Notes: a model not told the origin generated them from the sequence alone. A stretch of 64,000 nucleotides of DNA from Steinernema hermaphroditum (GCA_030435675.1 CM059623.1:12804092-12868091); one strand, 5' to 3'. Counted from the first letter of the stretch, positions 47,038 to 61,675 are shown. Numbers and translations: made by a program.

Positions 47038-47430
47038 ATGAGATCTCTTCTTATACTCCTTCTCCTATTCACTGCCGCCTACGGCCGATGGCATCGCTGC
47101 TATATGACCGACTGCTTGAAGTCCATGCAATGGGACAAACAGACAAGAACGTACGTCCGGACGACTTGCCCCAGCGGGTTCAAAACGACGCTGTCTGTGT
47201 TGTGCACTCACTTGTCCAGCAAACTCAAATGCTGCACTGGGAAGGGCGACTTGAGGGCGCAGGATGACTACGGACACAACTACTACGATCACATGGACTA
47301 CGATAATGGTGCCGAGGGATTTATTGACTATAAGTATCCGGAGAAAGAGAAGGCGTTTTGGGTCGAAAGTCGGAAGGCTATGCTGGAGGAACGGGAACGC
47401 GCCTACGATGAGGAGGAGCGGAATAAGTAA
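47038..47430 (+). CDS. Larger secreted member 5 of the cysteine-rich family with charged tail
   Basis: A single-exon protein of 130 residues. Signal peptide (LLILLLLFTAAYGR), then the family's cysteines in diverged form: RCYMTDC, TTCPSGF, VLCTHL, LKCCTGK. Trp of C-Y-W is Met. After the CC the protein continues about 60 residues with an Asp/Tyr/His-rich stretch (DDYGHNYYDHMDYDNG) and a Glu/Lys/Arg-rich helix (KAMLEERERAYDEEERNK). No other member has such a tail. AATAAAG lies about 70 bases past the stop. Classification by cysteine order only, so membership is a little less sure. Confidence 0.7.
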   Translation: MRSLLILLLLFTAAYGRWHRCYMTDCLKSMQWDKQTRTYVRTTCPSGFKTTLSVLCTHLSSKLKCCTGKGDLRAQDDYGHNYYDHMDYDNGAEGFIDYKYPEKEKAFWVESRKAMLEERERAYDEEERNK

Positions 47431-48328
47431 GAGGAGGAGAAGAGAATTTTGGAGGCGGAAGAGAGAAAGGAGACATAAATGTGGTCATTTTATCTCTAAC
47501 CTAAATAAAGATTTTGTTGTACATACTCGTTTACGGGGTGCGTCTATCATTCCACACCGCACTGTATTTCATGTTTGGTTAGTTTGCGTCAGTAGCGAGG
47601 ACGAATTTGGACACATCTCCTGACTCTCGACCCTCGAGTTATGACCTCGCACAGTTACGATGTTTACGTCGGTGCTCTTGTAATCAATAAAATAACGTCA
47701 AATTAATTTACACAGTATTCAATAAGAACGGGTAATGCCGGTGTTGTGGGGAATCGTGTCGCTCGGGCAATCGCGTCGCTACCGTATTTTTACTGAAAAT
47801 CAGGGTGATCTTTTCGAGACCATCATCTCAAATTTCTGCTCGGTCCAGACCACACACAACGTTTTTTTGCTGCGAACGGACACCGCCGTCGTGTGTGGTC
47901 TGTTATTTCTTGATGGGTTGGGGAGAAAGTTAACGCTAAATCATCAGAGGAGACACTGCTGTCGAATTCATTAGCCGGAGGTATGTGGTTAAGATCTGCG
48001 CATAAAAAAACTTATGGCTGTCTATCTTCTACTGGAATTGCGTATTGTGGTAGATTCACGGGTCCCGCGACGAACACCCTGATTGTCAGTATAAATTACG
48101 GTAGCGACACGATTGCCCACAACACCGGTCAACCTTGCCATGATATTCACTGCTCTGACACTTATGTCAATACATGTAAGACCATCTCGGTTGTCGTCAT
48201 CGTGTCGTAGTTTTGCAATTTTCCACAAGACAATCTTCAACTGAGACTCTAAGGAGAATCTTCAGCTGAAATCTTTTACATTTTCGGGCTTCTTCTTTTA
48301 AAAGGGGAAACCACCGGAAGTGTTTGCC
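47431..48328. other. Intergenic with a MITE
   Basis: Contains the inverted-repeat element at 47738-48128, listed separately. I see no gene. Confidence 0.55.
47738..48128. mobile_element. 391-bp inverted-repeat element (MITE)
   Basis: The left arm begins CCGGTGTTGTGGGGAATCGT and the right end is its near-perfect reverse complement through TCAGGGTG, about 54 bases apart from a 17-base near-duplication (GGGCAATCGCGTCGCT) in the left arm. An internal hairpin pairs GACCACACACAACG (about 47846) with CGTCGTGTGTGGTC (about 47889). Part of the arm recurs at about 12389-12455. No coding capacity; superfamily not determined. Confidence 0.7.
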
Positions 48329-49010
48329 TCAGATCGGCCCCGTTTCGCTCCTCGACCGGAAACGCTCGATCGGCGCGTTTCCGGTCTTCGACGATCCGTA
48401 GTCGTCATTGTTCTCCTCCGATTCCTCGTCTTTCGCCCTGAAACAGCGCCGATTAGGCCGACACTGGAGCTACGGTACCTCTTTTTCTCCAGATGAAAGG
48501 CCAATTTTTATAACTTATGACCTCATCCTTGTCTTTCTTAAGTTCTACGTCCAAATCTACAACAAGTTAAGTTCCTCAGAATCTCTAATTAGCCGGAATT
48601 ATCTTCTGAATCACAGTTCGCAAAGTGTATCCAAAGTACACTTTCAAGTGCTGGCAGAAATTCTTCAGACACTTTCGATTTTTATAGCTTCCTTTGGCGT
48701 AGTTCGAAATAGCCGCCAAACACTGCCCTTTTCCAGCAGTCAGTACATCTTGCCCATTCACAGGTACATTCCAACACATAATTCTTTCCGTCCAATGGCG
48801 CGTTAGGGAATGTAATGAAATCTGCTTGATGATCGAATGCGTCACATTCTTCGCCGAGGTTTTTGCCAACGCCTTGTCCGCCTTATCTATCTCCGCTTCC
48901 GCTTTGTGACCCTGTCGGAAGCGGCTGCAGAAACCGTCGCCGACCGTGCAACTCGGCCCGTTCGCCGCTGTACCTCCCTCCGGCCTGCACTCTTCGCGCG
49001 CTACCAGCAC
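48329..49010 (-). pseudogene. Cysteine-rich gene or gene remnant, model uncertain
   Basis: Three minus-strand stretches look coding but use different frames. 49010-48911 encodes REECRPEGGTAANGPSC and VGDGFCSRFRQ. 48849-48724 encodes ECDAFDHQADFITFP, LDGKNYVLECTCEWARCTDC and WKR. 48437-48329 encodes an acidic Ser/Arg-rich end (KDEESEENNDDYGSSKTG) with a stop. A 61-base intron (48910-48850, GT...AG) would join the first two in frame. I could not find a donor that joins the third without a frame problem, nor a convincing start exon; a possible upstream exon reads CDLGKCGDTVCDAPIVF near 49160-49085. It may be a real multi-exon secreted gene that I modelled poorly, or a decaying one. I do not recognise the family. 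Confidence 0.35.
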
Positions 49011-49210
49011 CTCTTTCAAAAGTGCATTGTGCAGTGGACGTCGCCGTCGCCGACGGCTCGCCAAAGGCGGCGCTTCCCGCGCACGCTGGCCGTAATAAAG
49101 ACGATCGGCGCATCGCAGACTGTGTCGCCACATTTGCCGAGATCGCAACGCCGATATCTCTGTTTGTGTTGCAGGCGTTCGTTGTCGCCTCAGGCGTGCG
49201 GACGTGTGAG

Positions 49211-50503
49211 ATCATGTTGTTTCTTTCGACGTAACCTATTGAAAAATTTTGAGAAATCATTACAATTACTGACGTTAATGTAATTGGCGCTATTCTCGTC
49301 AGGTGTCAATTAAATTGCACCCAGATGTGGCCGAGTGTATGAGGTCTCACTTTCTAGCACCTGCTCTCAATTATATGGTGTTCATGTTCCCATAGTCTCG
49401 TCTAAGCTGCCATTATTTTCCTTTTTTTCAAAGAGAGTTTAAGTCATTTTTGTGCTCCAGGTATTTGAGATCGACTTTGTACCAAAACGGGTCCTTCTTT
49501 TAAATAGCCTATGAGGACAATCCGCGCTCTCTCTAAGACTAGTCGTGCACTGCAAATACTGACAGAGGAAAGTATTCTTTTGCGTACCGCGACTCGCATC
49601 GCAAAAATCGTAGATAATTTTGAATTGGACACCAATGATAATACGTAATACGATCTATAATGAGATCTTTGGTCAGAAGCGCTCCTAAAGAGGCTTTTGT
49701 TTTGAATGACTAAGAGAGTATTCGTAATTGTCATTAGTCATTGTTTTTGCCAATGAATTTGCATTAAAGTGTAGGATCATTGACTGGAATCGTTTTCCGT
49801 CATTTTTGGTGTTTAAATGGCCAGACAGCTAGTAATGCTACCCTTCGTGAACTTCCCCTTTATGACCAAACCATCTTAATCACTCATTTCACTTGATTGC
49901 TCAACCTTTTTATATTAGAAGCTTTGTCCTTAGAAGCTTTGGCACAGATTTGCGTGTAGCCGCAATTATGCTCCTTAAAAAGCAGTCATCCTGTTAAGTT
50001 CTCGGGTGATAAAATTAGGGTTCACCAAAATACTGAAATAAACTTTTTCCTGTTGTTGCACTTTTAACCTAGTTAATGAATCATTGCCGTTCTTTTCAAA
50101 TACCGTTTATGTCCAATTATTTCCTACTGAACGCTCTGAGACACATATCAGGGATAGACCAGGACTAATCCGAAACCAGCTACATATGAATAACGTATCG
50201 TTTTTTCATTCTATGTATTAGTCAAGTCAAGTTGTAGTCAAGTTCTTCCCATCCATCTAAAAATAAACGTGATGTTCCCGCTTTTCCCTTTTGACCATCG
50301 ACTGTCCCATTCGCAGCGATCTCTGGTCGTGGCGTCTATCCAAAACACTTGCCGTCCTCCGTTGTGAGGACGTCTTCCCCCATCGTTTCTATTCTCAGCC
50401 TTTTCCCTCTTCGCGCCATTGATGCGACCGCCGCCATTCAGCCGTTCCCCCACAGTACAGCTGTACTTTAGGTAGTTCCTCCAGTCGCCATTCAGTTCGA
50501 ATA
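49211..50503. other. Intergenic, upstream of phosphate transporter
   Basis: I see no gene or repeat. The last 120 bases are more GC-rich and probably hold the transporter's 5' UTR. Confidence 0.45.
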
Positions 50504-53625
<3,122 letters not shown>

Positions 53626-54936
53626 GAACCTTGTGCACTTTTTTTTGTAAAAGAAGCAGCCCAATTTCGCACACCTGAAACTTTACTCATGTCGCTCATT
53701 ATCCTCACTAAACTTCTATCGTTCGTTATAGACCTTTGCAATGCATTTCACTCCCAACTGTACTTGCTGTGTCTACGTAAGTCTTCCTCACTGTGCTCAT
53801 CATTGTTTCCCCGTCTTCCATTTCATGGGTTTGGCTTGGGTTGTCAACGTTGTTATTAGAATCGAACAAGAGAAATAAATTAAAATAAATAGTGAATAGC
53901 TCAGCGAAAAAAACACAAAAAAGAGGGATCATTTCGGGACAAACATCGTTTAGTTTACACTCTTGTATCAACGCCGTGCAAAGCGCCATATAGGACAACA
54001 AGAATGACGCGTATCACACCGCAGTCACTGATTCTAATCTGGCTTCACTGGCAGAAGCCTCTTCAGACTCGAATTCAGCAATCCTATTAGATTGCGCGGG
54101 TATCGAAGGGGCGACTACAGTGTCATCTTCGGTTCGGCTGGCGGTGGTGATCTTCTTAAGAAAACACTGATTACTGAGCACAATATCAATATCGGATACA
54201 TAACACTCTTATTCGTATCCCAAAAAAGATTAACTGCTCCAAGTTAATGTAATTGGAGACATAGAGTGGTCCTAGAGATCTATCTGGATTTTAAATCGAC
54301 CACGATCAGTTAGATTTTAAGGAATTTAATGCGGAGCAAATGCATCGCTTTCGATTGGCTCTGCTCTGCTCACATCGAGCGTTTTATCGCCAAGCTATTG
54401 GAAAATAGTGAGAGTAGCGAGATGCTTCACTTTTCGCTCCGTTTATTTCACACGATTCTCAAACCTCTCCTGTCAGACCTAAAGTTCTCCACGATTGACA
54501 ACAAGATATCCGAGGCCAGGGATCCGGCTGTCCGATAAGTCATATTGAAGGTCACCGACGCTTTGAGGACACCACCACCGTCGAAAACGGAACTTCCAGA
54601 CCAGTGGCCTGTCTGGCCTGTCTTTCCGAAGCTGATGCAAGCTCCGAAGCCGCTCCTGTGAAGGAGAAGATTCCGCGAAATTTCCGTAGAATACAGAAAC
54701 GAATATCTATGATCAAAGCTGAACACGGCTGCTATATTTGAAACCTTTTTTCCCAACTTTTATATAACCTTATATTTAGCTGCCGTACAGAATGACGTGA
54801 TTTTCTTGCCTTTACTCGTTACAAATTAAAATAAATACGAACACAATTATACAGACATGAATAAATCAGTTCTTCTGCGAAAGACGAAGGGGGCTTGAAG
54901 AAGGTAACTGCAGGAATCGCTTGACTGTCCACAAGT
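53626..54936. other. Intergenic with dispersed repeat
   Basis: About 54470-54665 is a copy of the dispersed repeat (GACAACAAGATATCCGAGGC, GACGCTTTGAGGACACCACC). I see no gene in the remaining sequence. Confidence 0.5.
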
Positions 54937-55068
54937 TTAGCGTTTTCCGCCAGTGGCAGGGGCAGGGGTAGTTGCGTCCTTTTTCGGTGCATCTGCAGTC
55001 AATGGGGCACAGCCGTATGCCACAGCGGCCAGGGTGAGGAGAAGGAACCAAAGCGACAGGAACTTCAT
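54937..55068 (-). CDS. Very small secreted Ala/Pro/Thr-rich peptide
   Basis: A 43-residue minus-strand frame. Signal peptide (MKFLSLWFLLLTLAAVAYG) and a mature part of about 24 residues with one cysteine, CAPLTADAPKKDATTPAPAT, ending GGKR. The GGKR end recalls an amidation/dibasic processing site of neuropeptides, although only one candidate peptide is present and the Lys-Arg is at the very C-terminus. A TATAAAAGAG box lies 43 to 52 bases upstream of the start, which supports a real promoter. An upstream in-frame start at 55125 exists but would overlap the TATA box. I know no family. Confidence 0.6.
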   Translation of the reverse strand: MKFLSLWFLLLTLAAVAYGCAPLTADAPKKDATTPAPATGGKR

Positions 55069-55110
55069 GATGACCGATGAGGAGGTTGATACTTTGCTCT
55101 GCCGAGAGAG

Positions 55111-55120
55111 CTCTTTTATA
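55111..55120 (-). promoter_or_regulatory. TATA box of the small secreted peptide gene
   Basis: TATAAAAGAG on the minus strand, about 45 bases before the start codon at 55068. Confidence 0.6.
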
Positions 55121-55720
55121 TCCAAAAATGGGTCATGTATTAGGTGTTCTGTGATGTTAAAATGGGTGAAGAGATCAGTTTTTCAACGTGTGCAAACGAG
55201 TTTCCGTTATCATTTAAAAACCACACGCATTGTTTCCGACGATTGAATGCGCGTGTTTTTTGCTTTTCCGCAGGAGATTGCGCACCAGTGATCAAATAAA
55301 GAGACGTTCCATACGTGTTCATTCCTCTGAAGAACGTTGCGTTTTGTGTTCGAGAAGAACACGGACATCGAATCGTCGGAAACACAATGCCCAAAGTTCG
55401 TTTACTCACACCAAAAAAGCGATCACTTCACCGATTTTAACACCAACATAATATTCTGGGGTATTCTTGTTCTCATCAAGGCTTATCATACTACGCAGAG
55501 TTCATTTCAATCGGCGTGGGACACTTCGTGAAGGTTGTCAGTAAACGAGGACATAAAGATGGACCACCATCCCATATGCCCCATGAAGTACGCCGCCACC
55601 GATTGGTTCGACATCACCGCTATGCCAGGAATGAAACATGCAGCAAGAAACATCCTTCATTTATTCACTATTCGCAATACACAAGAGTTAACGATTGAAG
55701 TGTTCTCTTTGGAACTCAAT
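55121..55720. other. Intergenic with dispersed repeat
   Basis: About 55555-55660 is a dispersed-repeat copy (CCCATGAAGTACGCCGCCAC, TTGGTTCGACATCACCGC). I see no gene. Confidence 0.5.
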
Positions 55721-56029
55721 TCATGGCATAAACGACATAGCAGATTCATTTGCAACGTTTAGCATTTTCACTTCCAAGTCGATGTCCGGCTTCCCCGGGC
55801 AGCAATATTCCCTTTTCGACATAAAATGCACGCACCACTCCCATTTCGTAGCGTTCATGTACGCTCGTTCGCATTGGTCGAAGCGCCAGGAAGGGAAACA
55901 TCCGGTCCATTCACAAGGGTAAACGGGATACGTGAAGTTGTCGCTGTCACTGAAGGCTTTACTTTTTGACAAAGTAGGCGAAAGGATTAGGAGCAGTGAC
56001 AATAGGTACGGCACATACATCCTGTTCAT
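55721..56029 (-). CDS. Small secreted C-x-W cysteine-rich family protein 6
   Basis: A single-exon, 102-residue minus-strand protein. Signal peptide (YLLSLLLILSPTLSKS), an N-terminal spacer of about 15 residues with one glycosylation site, then PCEWTGC, DQCERAY, EWCVHF, EYCCPGK. Tyr of C-Y-W is Glu and the G-[YF] is A-Y; the cysteine order is intact. A tail of about 25 residues follows, mostly Val/Leu/Glu with another N-x-S site. Confidence 0.72.
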   Translation of the reverse strand: MNRMYVPYLLSLLLILSPTLSKSKAFSDSDNFTYPVYPCEWTGCFPSWRFDQCERAYMNATKWEWCVHFMSKREYCCPGKPDIDLEVKMLNVANESAMSFMP

Positions 56030-57570
56030 CTCACACTGATTTCCAATGTAAGATAAACGAGAAAATAAGCGGTGTTTAGGTCTCTAGAGCAGATGTCAAT
56101 CTTAATTGGAGTCCTGTTTATTGTGAATCATGGTTGTTTTCACCTTAAGACGCGTGTTAATTATTCGGCTATTCATCCGAGAAGTGATGTGCACCTGCTT
56201 CGAACAATGGCTGGTCTATTTACTTATTTAAATTAATATTTAAATCATAAATTCCCTGGTATTATTGTTGTGGATATCGACCCTCGTAAAATGTGAATTT
56301 TAAGTCTCTAAACGCTTAGTTGTGCAAAGAACCATAAAAGAAGAAGATGTCATGTTGAATATCTCAATAGCCTGTAATTAAAGCGGTGTTCTTTGATACA
56401 AAGATTACATGTGGTTCAAGCCGCGTATAATTGACGGCTTTTCGGACACTATACGCTTGAATTTATCCAGGGCATTTCGCCTTTTAGGTCACATTTCATT
56501 CAGATCATTGTTTTCTTTCTATCTCTACGCAGTTCTGAATCCCATTTTCTCCAAACAGAAGTATGCGTGAAACGTGCATTAAAATGAAACATCGGCGAAA
56601 TCCAAATTGGCAGCGGAATCGAATAATTTTGTACCCAACTGAACACTGGTACGCTTATCATCATCAACACAGAGCCAAAAAATCGGACTTCACCAGAGGG
56701 AGCCATCGCCTACAGTATGTTCCCTACTCCGTCATCTTGAACTGGAAACGTTGCCCCATCAAGGAGGCCTTGCTGACCTCGTCATGGCATATCAAACCAC
56801 AGTTGCAAACTTCTGAAGCCAGCAATGCTGTTCGTTGAGTTGTCGTTCGTCACAAGCCGAGTTATCAGCAACTGGAACATATTACCGGCCTCCTTCGTCA
56901 ACTCAACAAGGCCGAAGTTGTTCCGGATCTCGGGGCTGGGATGCCTCGGAGGCTCATCTTCCATACGACTTTCGGAAGAGTCGACGATGAGGATGATTCC
57001 GCGCTCTTCACCGATGACGCAGGCGTGGCGGTCCATCACGTTGTAGGTCAATGTGATCGCTTAAAGGCTGTAAAATCATGTCTTCCTCTCATTGATCTAT
57101 ATATCCATGGATGTCTGTTATTTCTCGCATACTTGATCTGCCATTTGCTGCTATTGGTAGTGTATAGATTATGTTTTTGGATTCGTTGAATTCAATTGAG
57201 AAGATAGCACATATTAAAGCACACGATCTCCATTTAACCGACAAACACATCCTACCGATAAGGAATGAACAAAACTGTGGTGCATGCTGTTTGTCTTCTG
57301 TAGAGGACTGAGTGACGCACGTGAGCATCTGTCTGTCTGCTCCCGGCCCCTAGCTGTATATGTCTACCAGTGTATCCCCTGTGTTCATGTATGATGCCCA
57401 TTCTGACCCAGAGCGGTCTAGTAAATGGTTTCCCCCTCCTTCCTCTGTGACGGCCACACCACAACATCTTCATTTCGCGGTCTAAAGGTCAACCCTGTCA
57501 AAAGCGAACCAACGATTAATATATTTAATAATAATATTGGTCACATAAAAAAGCAACAAGTTCCGCCCAG
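56030..57570. other. Intergenic with a retrotransposon tail
   Basis: Contains the reverse transcriptase tail at 56680-56935. I see no gene. Confidence 0.5.
56680..56935 (+). mobile_element. Degenerate non-LTR reverse transcriptase tail
   Basis: Read with frame shifts the plus strand shows TRGSHRLQ and then FVTSRVISNWNILPASFVNS. This is the typical R-V-[IV]-x-x-W-N-x-L-P-x-x-[IV]-V stretch at the C-terminus of jockey/CR1-type elements, followed by KLFR. It overlaps a minus-strand open frame (56782-57051) that I regard as a shadow. Confidence 0.55.
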
Positions 57571-58358
57571 TCAGACCTTAAATTTTCCCTCAAACATTAG
57601 CCACTTTATGAGTTCCATGAACTCCTTCAAAGTGCTCAATGCACGCGGATCTTCTCCTTTGTGCGACAAGTAGAACTTCTTCACTTCGGGGACTAAAACA
57701 CATATGCTGATGAATCTGAATATATGCACCCGAAGAAACATACTCCTTGCAAACTCCTCACACTTTGGATAGAGGATTTTAATCAATTTTCGCGCCATTC
57801 CAAAGCCATTTCTCAAGTGAAGGTAGTGAAGGAGAACGTAGGACACGTGGTACTCATCTTCGAAAAAATAGGCCTGAATCATTTCCTCGTAGAACTGAAA
57901 GTGAAATGATAAACGTCCTTCTGTGTTGACCAACCGTGAGCAGCTTCTCTTGCGTAATCTGATCGTAGTCCCGGATAACCTCCATATATCGCGCATTAGA
58001 TGCGAAGATGTGCGCTGCCGCTTGAGGAGCATTAAGGGTCAGGCAATATTGGGCGATAATTGTTGAGTTGAACTGTCCATCGTCGTAATTGATAACTATT
58101 GCGGCCTTCACATACGCTAAGTTGTCAAGCTCCTCGGGAGGAATCTTTAATATACGGATAGTGTGTAGCGACGTTAAAAATGGTACCTACCGGTAAGTTT
58201 GATTTGCTGATATTGAAAACTGAAATTGTGTTTCAGTCTCATGAGCTTGAAATTGATATCTTACCCCCCATTTTTAACACAGATGAATCCGTGCCCCAGT
58301 CGTCAGGACGCGTCACCCCAAAAGCTGCACATAGAGCAAGGACGGACAGAAGCCACAT
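57571..58358 (-). CDS. Secreted protein of unknown family
   Basis: Minus-strand exons 58358-58265, 58219-58191, 58144-57935 and 57894-57571 join in frame to 218 residues. A signal peptide (MWLLSVLALCAAFG) is followed by a mature chain with few cysteines: PEELDNLAYVKAAIVINYDD, QYCLTLNAPQAAAHIF, FYEEMIQAYFFEDEYHVSY, CEEFARSMFLRV, ending KWLMFEGKFKV. The second exon is only 29 bases but its signals are good, and it is needed for frame. The protein seems mostly helical with no membrane segment beyond the signal. I do not recognise it. Confidence 0.68.
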
Positions 58359-60067
58359 TTTATAATGAGAAGGTAGTTAAACCAAGGAGCGACAGGTCGC
58401 TATGATCTCACCAACTAACTGAGCGAAGACTTGCGACGGTCACTGTGGCGCTCCCTGTGAGTGGACAAGTGATGTGTCAGAATTATTCATTGGTGCGCTC
58501 ACGAGATCGAAAGGAATTCACGTAGGCTTGTGAGGGTGATTTCAAAAACAAGGCCTTGCAATCTAGTCATAATCTACCGGTGACACAAGTTGTCAAACAC
58601 CCAAAGTTAGTTTGTTTGGAGGAATGGCGCCGATCCGATTTTATAGCGGAAGTTCTCACGGGTAGCAGCTACTCAGCGACGCCACCATTCGCTGCTCTCC
58701 ACCTCGCGCCCGTCACCGAACGGTTCCGAATAATGAGGAAGCCGATGATTCATCAACGCTCGATGCCCTCGATGTTTTCGATTACAGGAGCACCGATAAA
58801 TGCCAAGATCGGGGAACCGTTGGTTTTTTGTTTTTGTCTTTTGTCCACATGAAAGTGGTCGGAATGATCACCGTGGAACAGTCTGTTCCAGACATCGGAT
58901 AAAATGAGGACTGAGCGGCCTCGAACTCACCGCAACCGATAACAGATCAAACGCAATCGCAGGGAGCCACACAAACTGTTCGGGAGAGGCTGATTCATTG
59001 ACACTATGCATTCGAGATCACCAACTCATATTTGGTAATATTTGAGAGCCGTACATGTCTAACTCTTAACCTTCAATGAGAACCCAGAATACAGTAGACG
59101 TTATGTGCCCGTCCGCGTTAAAAAACAAGATTGAAAGGTCAATGTTGACTGCAATCTCTAAAACAATTTGCGCAATCGCCGACGGCCGAAGTTGCACTTT
59201 GTGTTACTCCTCACCCCTCTGCCCTTTTGATGAGATGTCGCTTAACCGATTGCGAAATGTGATAAAAGATGCAATGTCTTCATTTTTGAGTGAATATTGA
59301 AATTGCAAGACTTTCCATAATGCAAAACAGTGATCGACATAGTCTGCCACAATTCCTCCCTTCCGTATGTGGTTTATGGTTCGAGCGTGTTCAAGGTCTC
59401 AGATGGTTCGAGGGTTGATGGTTCGACCATGATCCTTTTGGTGTTCAAACGATGTAATGTGGGTATGCATACTCTTTTCATCCCTAATATGACTGCGGTT
59501 GAGTTGTACAGGGCGGCTTCCACGCGAACCCTTCAGGTTCGAATCCGCCTCCAATCATCTGTCTCGAATTAATCCTCATGTGATACGGATCGGGCCAAAC
59601 TGATTGACCACCTTCGTAATTATGCAGTGGAACCTAATTAATGGATCAAGGATGCATTACTGTTTTAGACTTCAACAAAAAAGATTCTTCTATCAGATAG
59701 GAAGGCCTAGTACTTCTCAGGAATATGAGAGCCTCTTGTTTCCTAAAGTTGGCATGTTTGTACTTAGGGTCACGCAAATCCTGAGTGCCGAAAACCCATA
59801 ATTCAGTTATGCATTGCTCCGTGATGATTGCTTTCCCTTCATTTCTTTTAGACACCTGCACGTTCCAGCGTCCAATCGCTTCTCTTTTCAAGCAGCTGAA
59901 TTAAGTAGCTCAACTTCTGTCCATTAACGGATTGCAATTTGGGACTCTTTTATGTATTCATGTCTGTGTTCCGTCTGTCATTTCACATCTGTCGCCCTTT
60001 ATTGCTTCAATCGCTTTGATTGTACATGTGTTCGAAGCTTTACCATTTTAGCCCACATTTCGGCACC
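58359..60067. other. Intergenic
   Basis: Near 58917-58985 (minus) there is a weak tRNA-like stretch (TGGCTCCCTGCGA...GAGTTCGAGG). Near 59535 GGTTCGAATCC resembles a B box without a foldable tRNA. I see no gene. Confidence 0.45.
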
Positions 60068-60316
60068 ATGTCGACAGGCATCATCTGGTTCCTCCTAATA
60101 TTCGCTGTCTTCTTGGATGCAAGAGCCGAGCCCAATGGTGAAGTGGTGAAGCGGAGCTATGTTATGAAATGCTACTGGGCAACGTGTACGGTCATCGGAT
60201 TTCAAGAGGATTCTCGTTGCGGAGAGGGATATTTCGAAAACAAAAATATCGAGAGGAAGCCGTGCCTTCCATTCATGAACATTGCTCATTGCTGTACTTA
60301 TGACTGGATATCTTGA
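60068..60316 (+). CDS. Small secreted C-Y-W cysteine-rich family protein 7
   Basis: A single-exon, 82-residue protein. Signal peptide (IIWFLLIFAVFLDARA), a short spacer, then KCYWATC, SRCGEGY, KPCLPF, AHCCTYD. The core agrees with the family pattern; spacing between the second and third cysteines is long. AATAAAG occurs about 12 bases after the stop. A spacer Lys-Arg (VVKRSY) before the core could be a propeptide cleavage site. Confidence 0.75.
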   Translation: MSTGIIWFLLIFAVFLDARAEPNGEVVKRSYVMKCYWATCTVIGFQEDSRCGEGYFENKNIERKPCLPFMNIAHCCTYDWIS

Positions 60317-60987
60317 TTATAATTCGAGAATAAAGAATCGCTTTCTAAATATTTGTGATTAAACGGAGCGTGACCAACGGAAAAATGACTGTCGGTAGAC
60401 GTTCATAGGATCGGATATGATGATGTGCGGATAGGGTTTAGAAGTTAATGTACATGAAAGGGCTACAAAAACTACTTGGAATACCGTAGATTCATTTCGA
60501 AATCACCACATTCTGTCGCGATAAAGCCCTTAAACGCTTCGAAGAATTTTTCAGACTTCTGAGCGAACTTCCTCGCATGCCATCTGCAGAACGAAGTTCC
60601 ACGAGTCGATTGTTGCGTGATACTCGGCAGGCCCTAATCTCCAAGATGCCCCTTGGAATCCTGGGTTTTGAAATCCGGACTGTTTGACGGTCAATCTTCT
60701 GTGGCACAAAACACTGGGATCTAGCTTCATTTAGTTTCGTGAGCGGGTGTGCTGTCCTGCATCAGAGTTCATCGCCTGTTTTCGAATACAGACTATTTAT
60801 CACATATCAGTGAGATCTGAAATGGAGACATCAGAAGTTCTCTTTGTAATCTAACGATGGAATATTCACACAAATCCTTCGTTGCTCCTAGCATAGTCTT
60901 ATTGTTCTTAACGAAGCTCTTATAATACCCGGAAGAGAGGTGATTAAACATTAGAAACAGTGGTGGGTTGAAGTTGGCCATGCCTTA

Positions 60988-61418
60988 AGGCCCATTTATA
61001 CTCTGCGCGACACAAAACGCCCTTTTTGGTGTCGCTTAGCTTGTCTACGTGTAACTGTTTAAGCAAAACCAAATAAAACTACACAGCCATGATGCTTTCG
61101 GATCGGGCTATCAAACCATCATCAGAAAAAAATTTTTGGGACATCCCATGTAGGTTAACTTAGCTGTCGCTTAGCTTCAACTTGACTGTCGCGCAGCTAC
61201 GCGACACAGCTGCGCGACAGTCAAGTTGAAGCTAAGCGACAGTTAACTTAACCTACTTAAAGTTAACCTAAGATTTTTTTCGGATGATGGTTTGATAGCC
61301 CGATCCGAAAGCATCATGACTGTGCAGTTTTATTCGGTTTTGCTTAAATAGTCACACGTAGACAAGCTAAGCGACACCAAAAAGGGCGTTTTGTGTCGCG
61401 CAGAGTATAAATGGGCCT
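60988..61418. mobile_element. 431-bp foldback MITE with TTA target duplication
   Basis: The left end AGGCCCATTTATACTCTGCG is complementary to the right end, and the arms pair almost throughout, meeting near 61205 around GCGCAGCTACGCGACACAGC. TTA flanks both sides (60985-60987 and 61419-61421), the target duplication typical of PIF/Harbinger elements. Inner copies of a TGTCGCTTAGCTT motif repeat in each arm. No coding capacity. Confidence 0.8.
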
Positions 61419-61666
61419 TTAGTGTGTGTTCAGGAACCCATCCAAAAATTCGTTGACAGCGATGATAGAAAAAGCAGCCACAGAATGGCCTTATCAGTTT
61501 GTTTGCTTCAGCTTTGTTTCCAACAAAGATATGTTAGCTCCGAAATGAAAGTTGTTCCGCTTATCATGAACATAAAAATGAGCCTACCTGTGCTCATCAT
61601 AAACAAATTATGTAACGCCACGCAATTGAGACGTATCTTTTTGTTCATCTGCCATCGGCGTGAGAA

Positions 61667-61675
61667 TATAAAAGG
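61667..61675 (+). promoter_or_regulatory. TATA box of cysteine-rich family gene 8
   Basis: TATAAAAGG, 73 bases before the ATG at 61748. Confidence 0.6.

Noticed and set aside
56782..57051. Minus-strand 89-codon frame
   Set aside because: The opposite strand carries the recognisable R-V-I-x-N-W-N-x-L-P reverse transcriptase tail, so this frame is a shadow.
59500..59570. Possible tRNA with GGTTCGAATCC
   Set aside because: No matching acceptor or anticodon stems could be paired.
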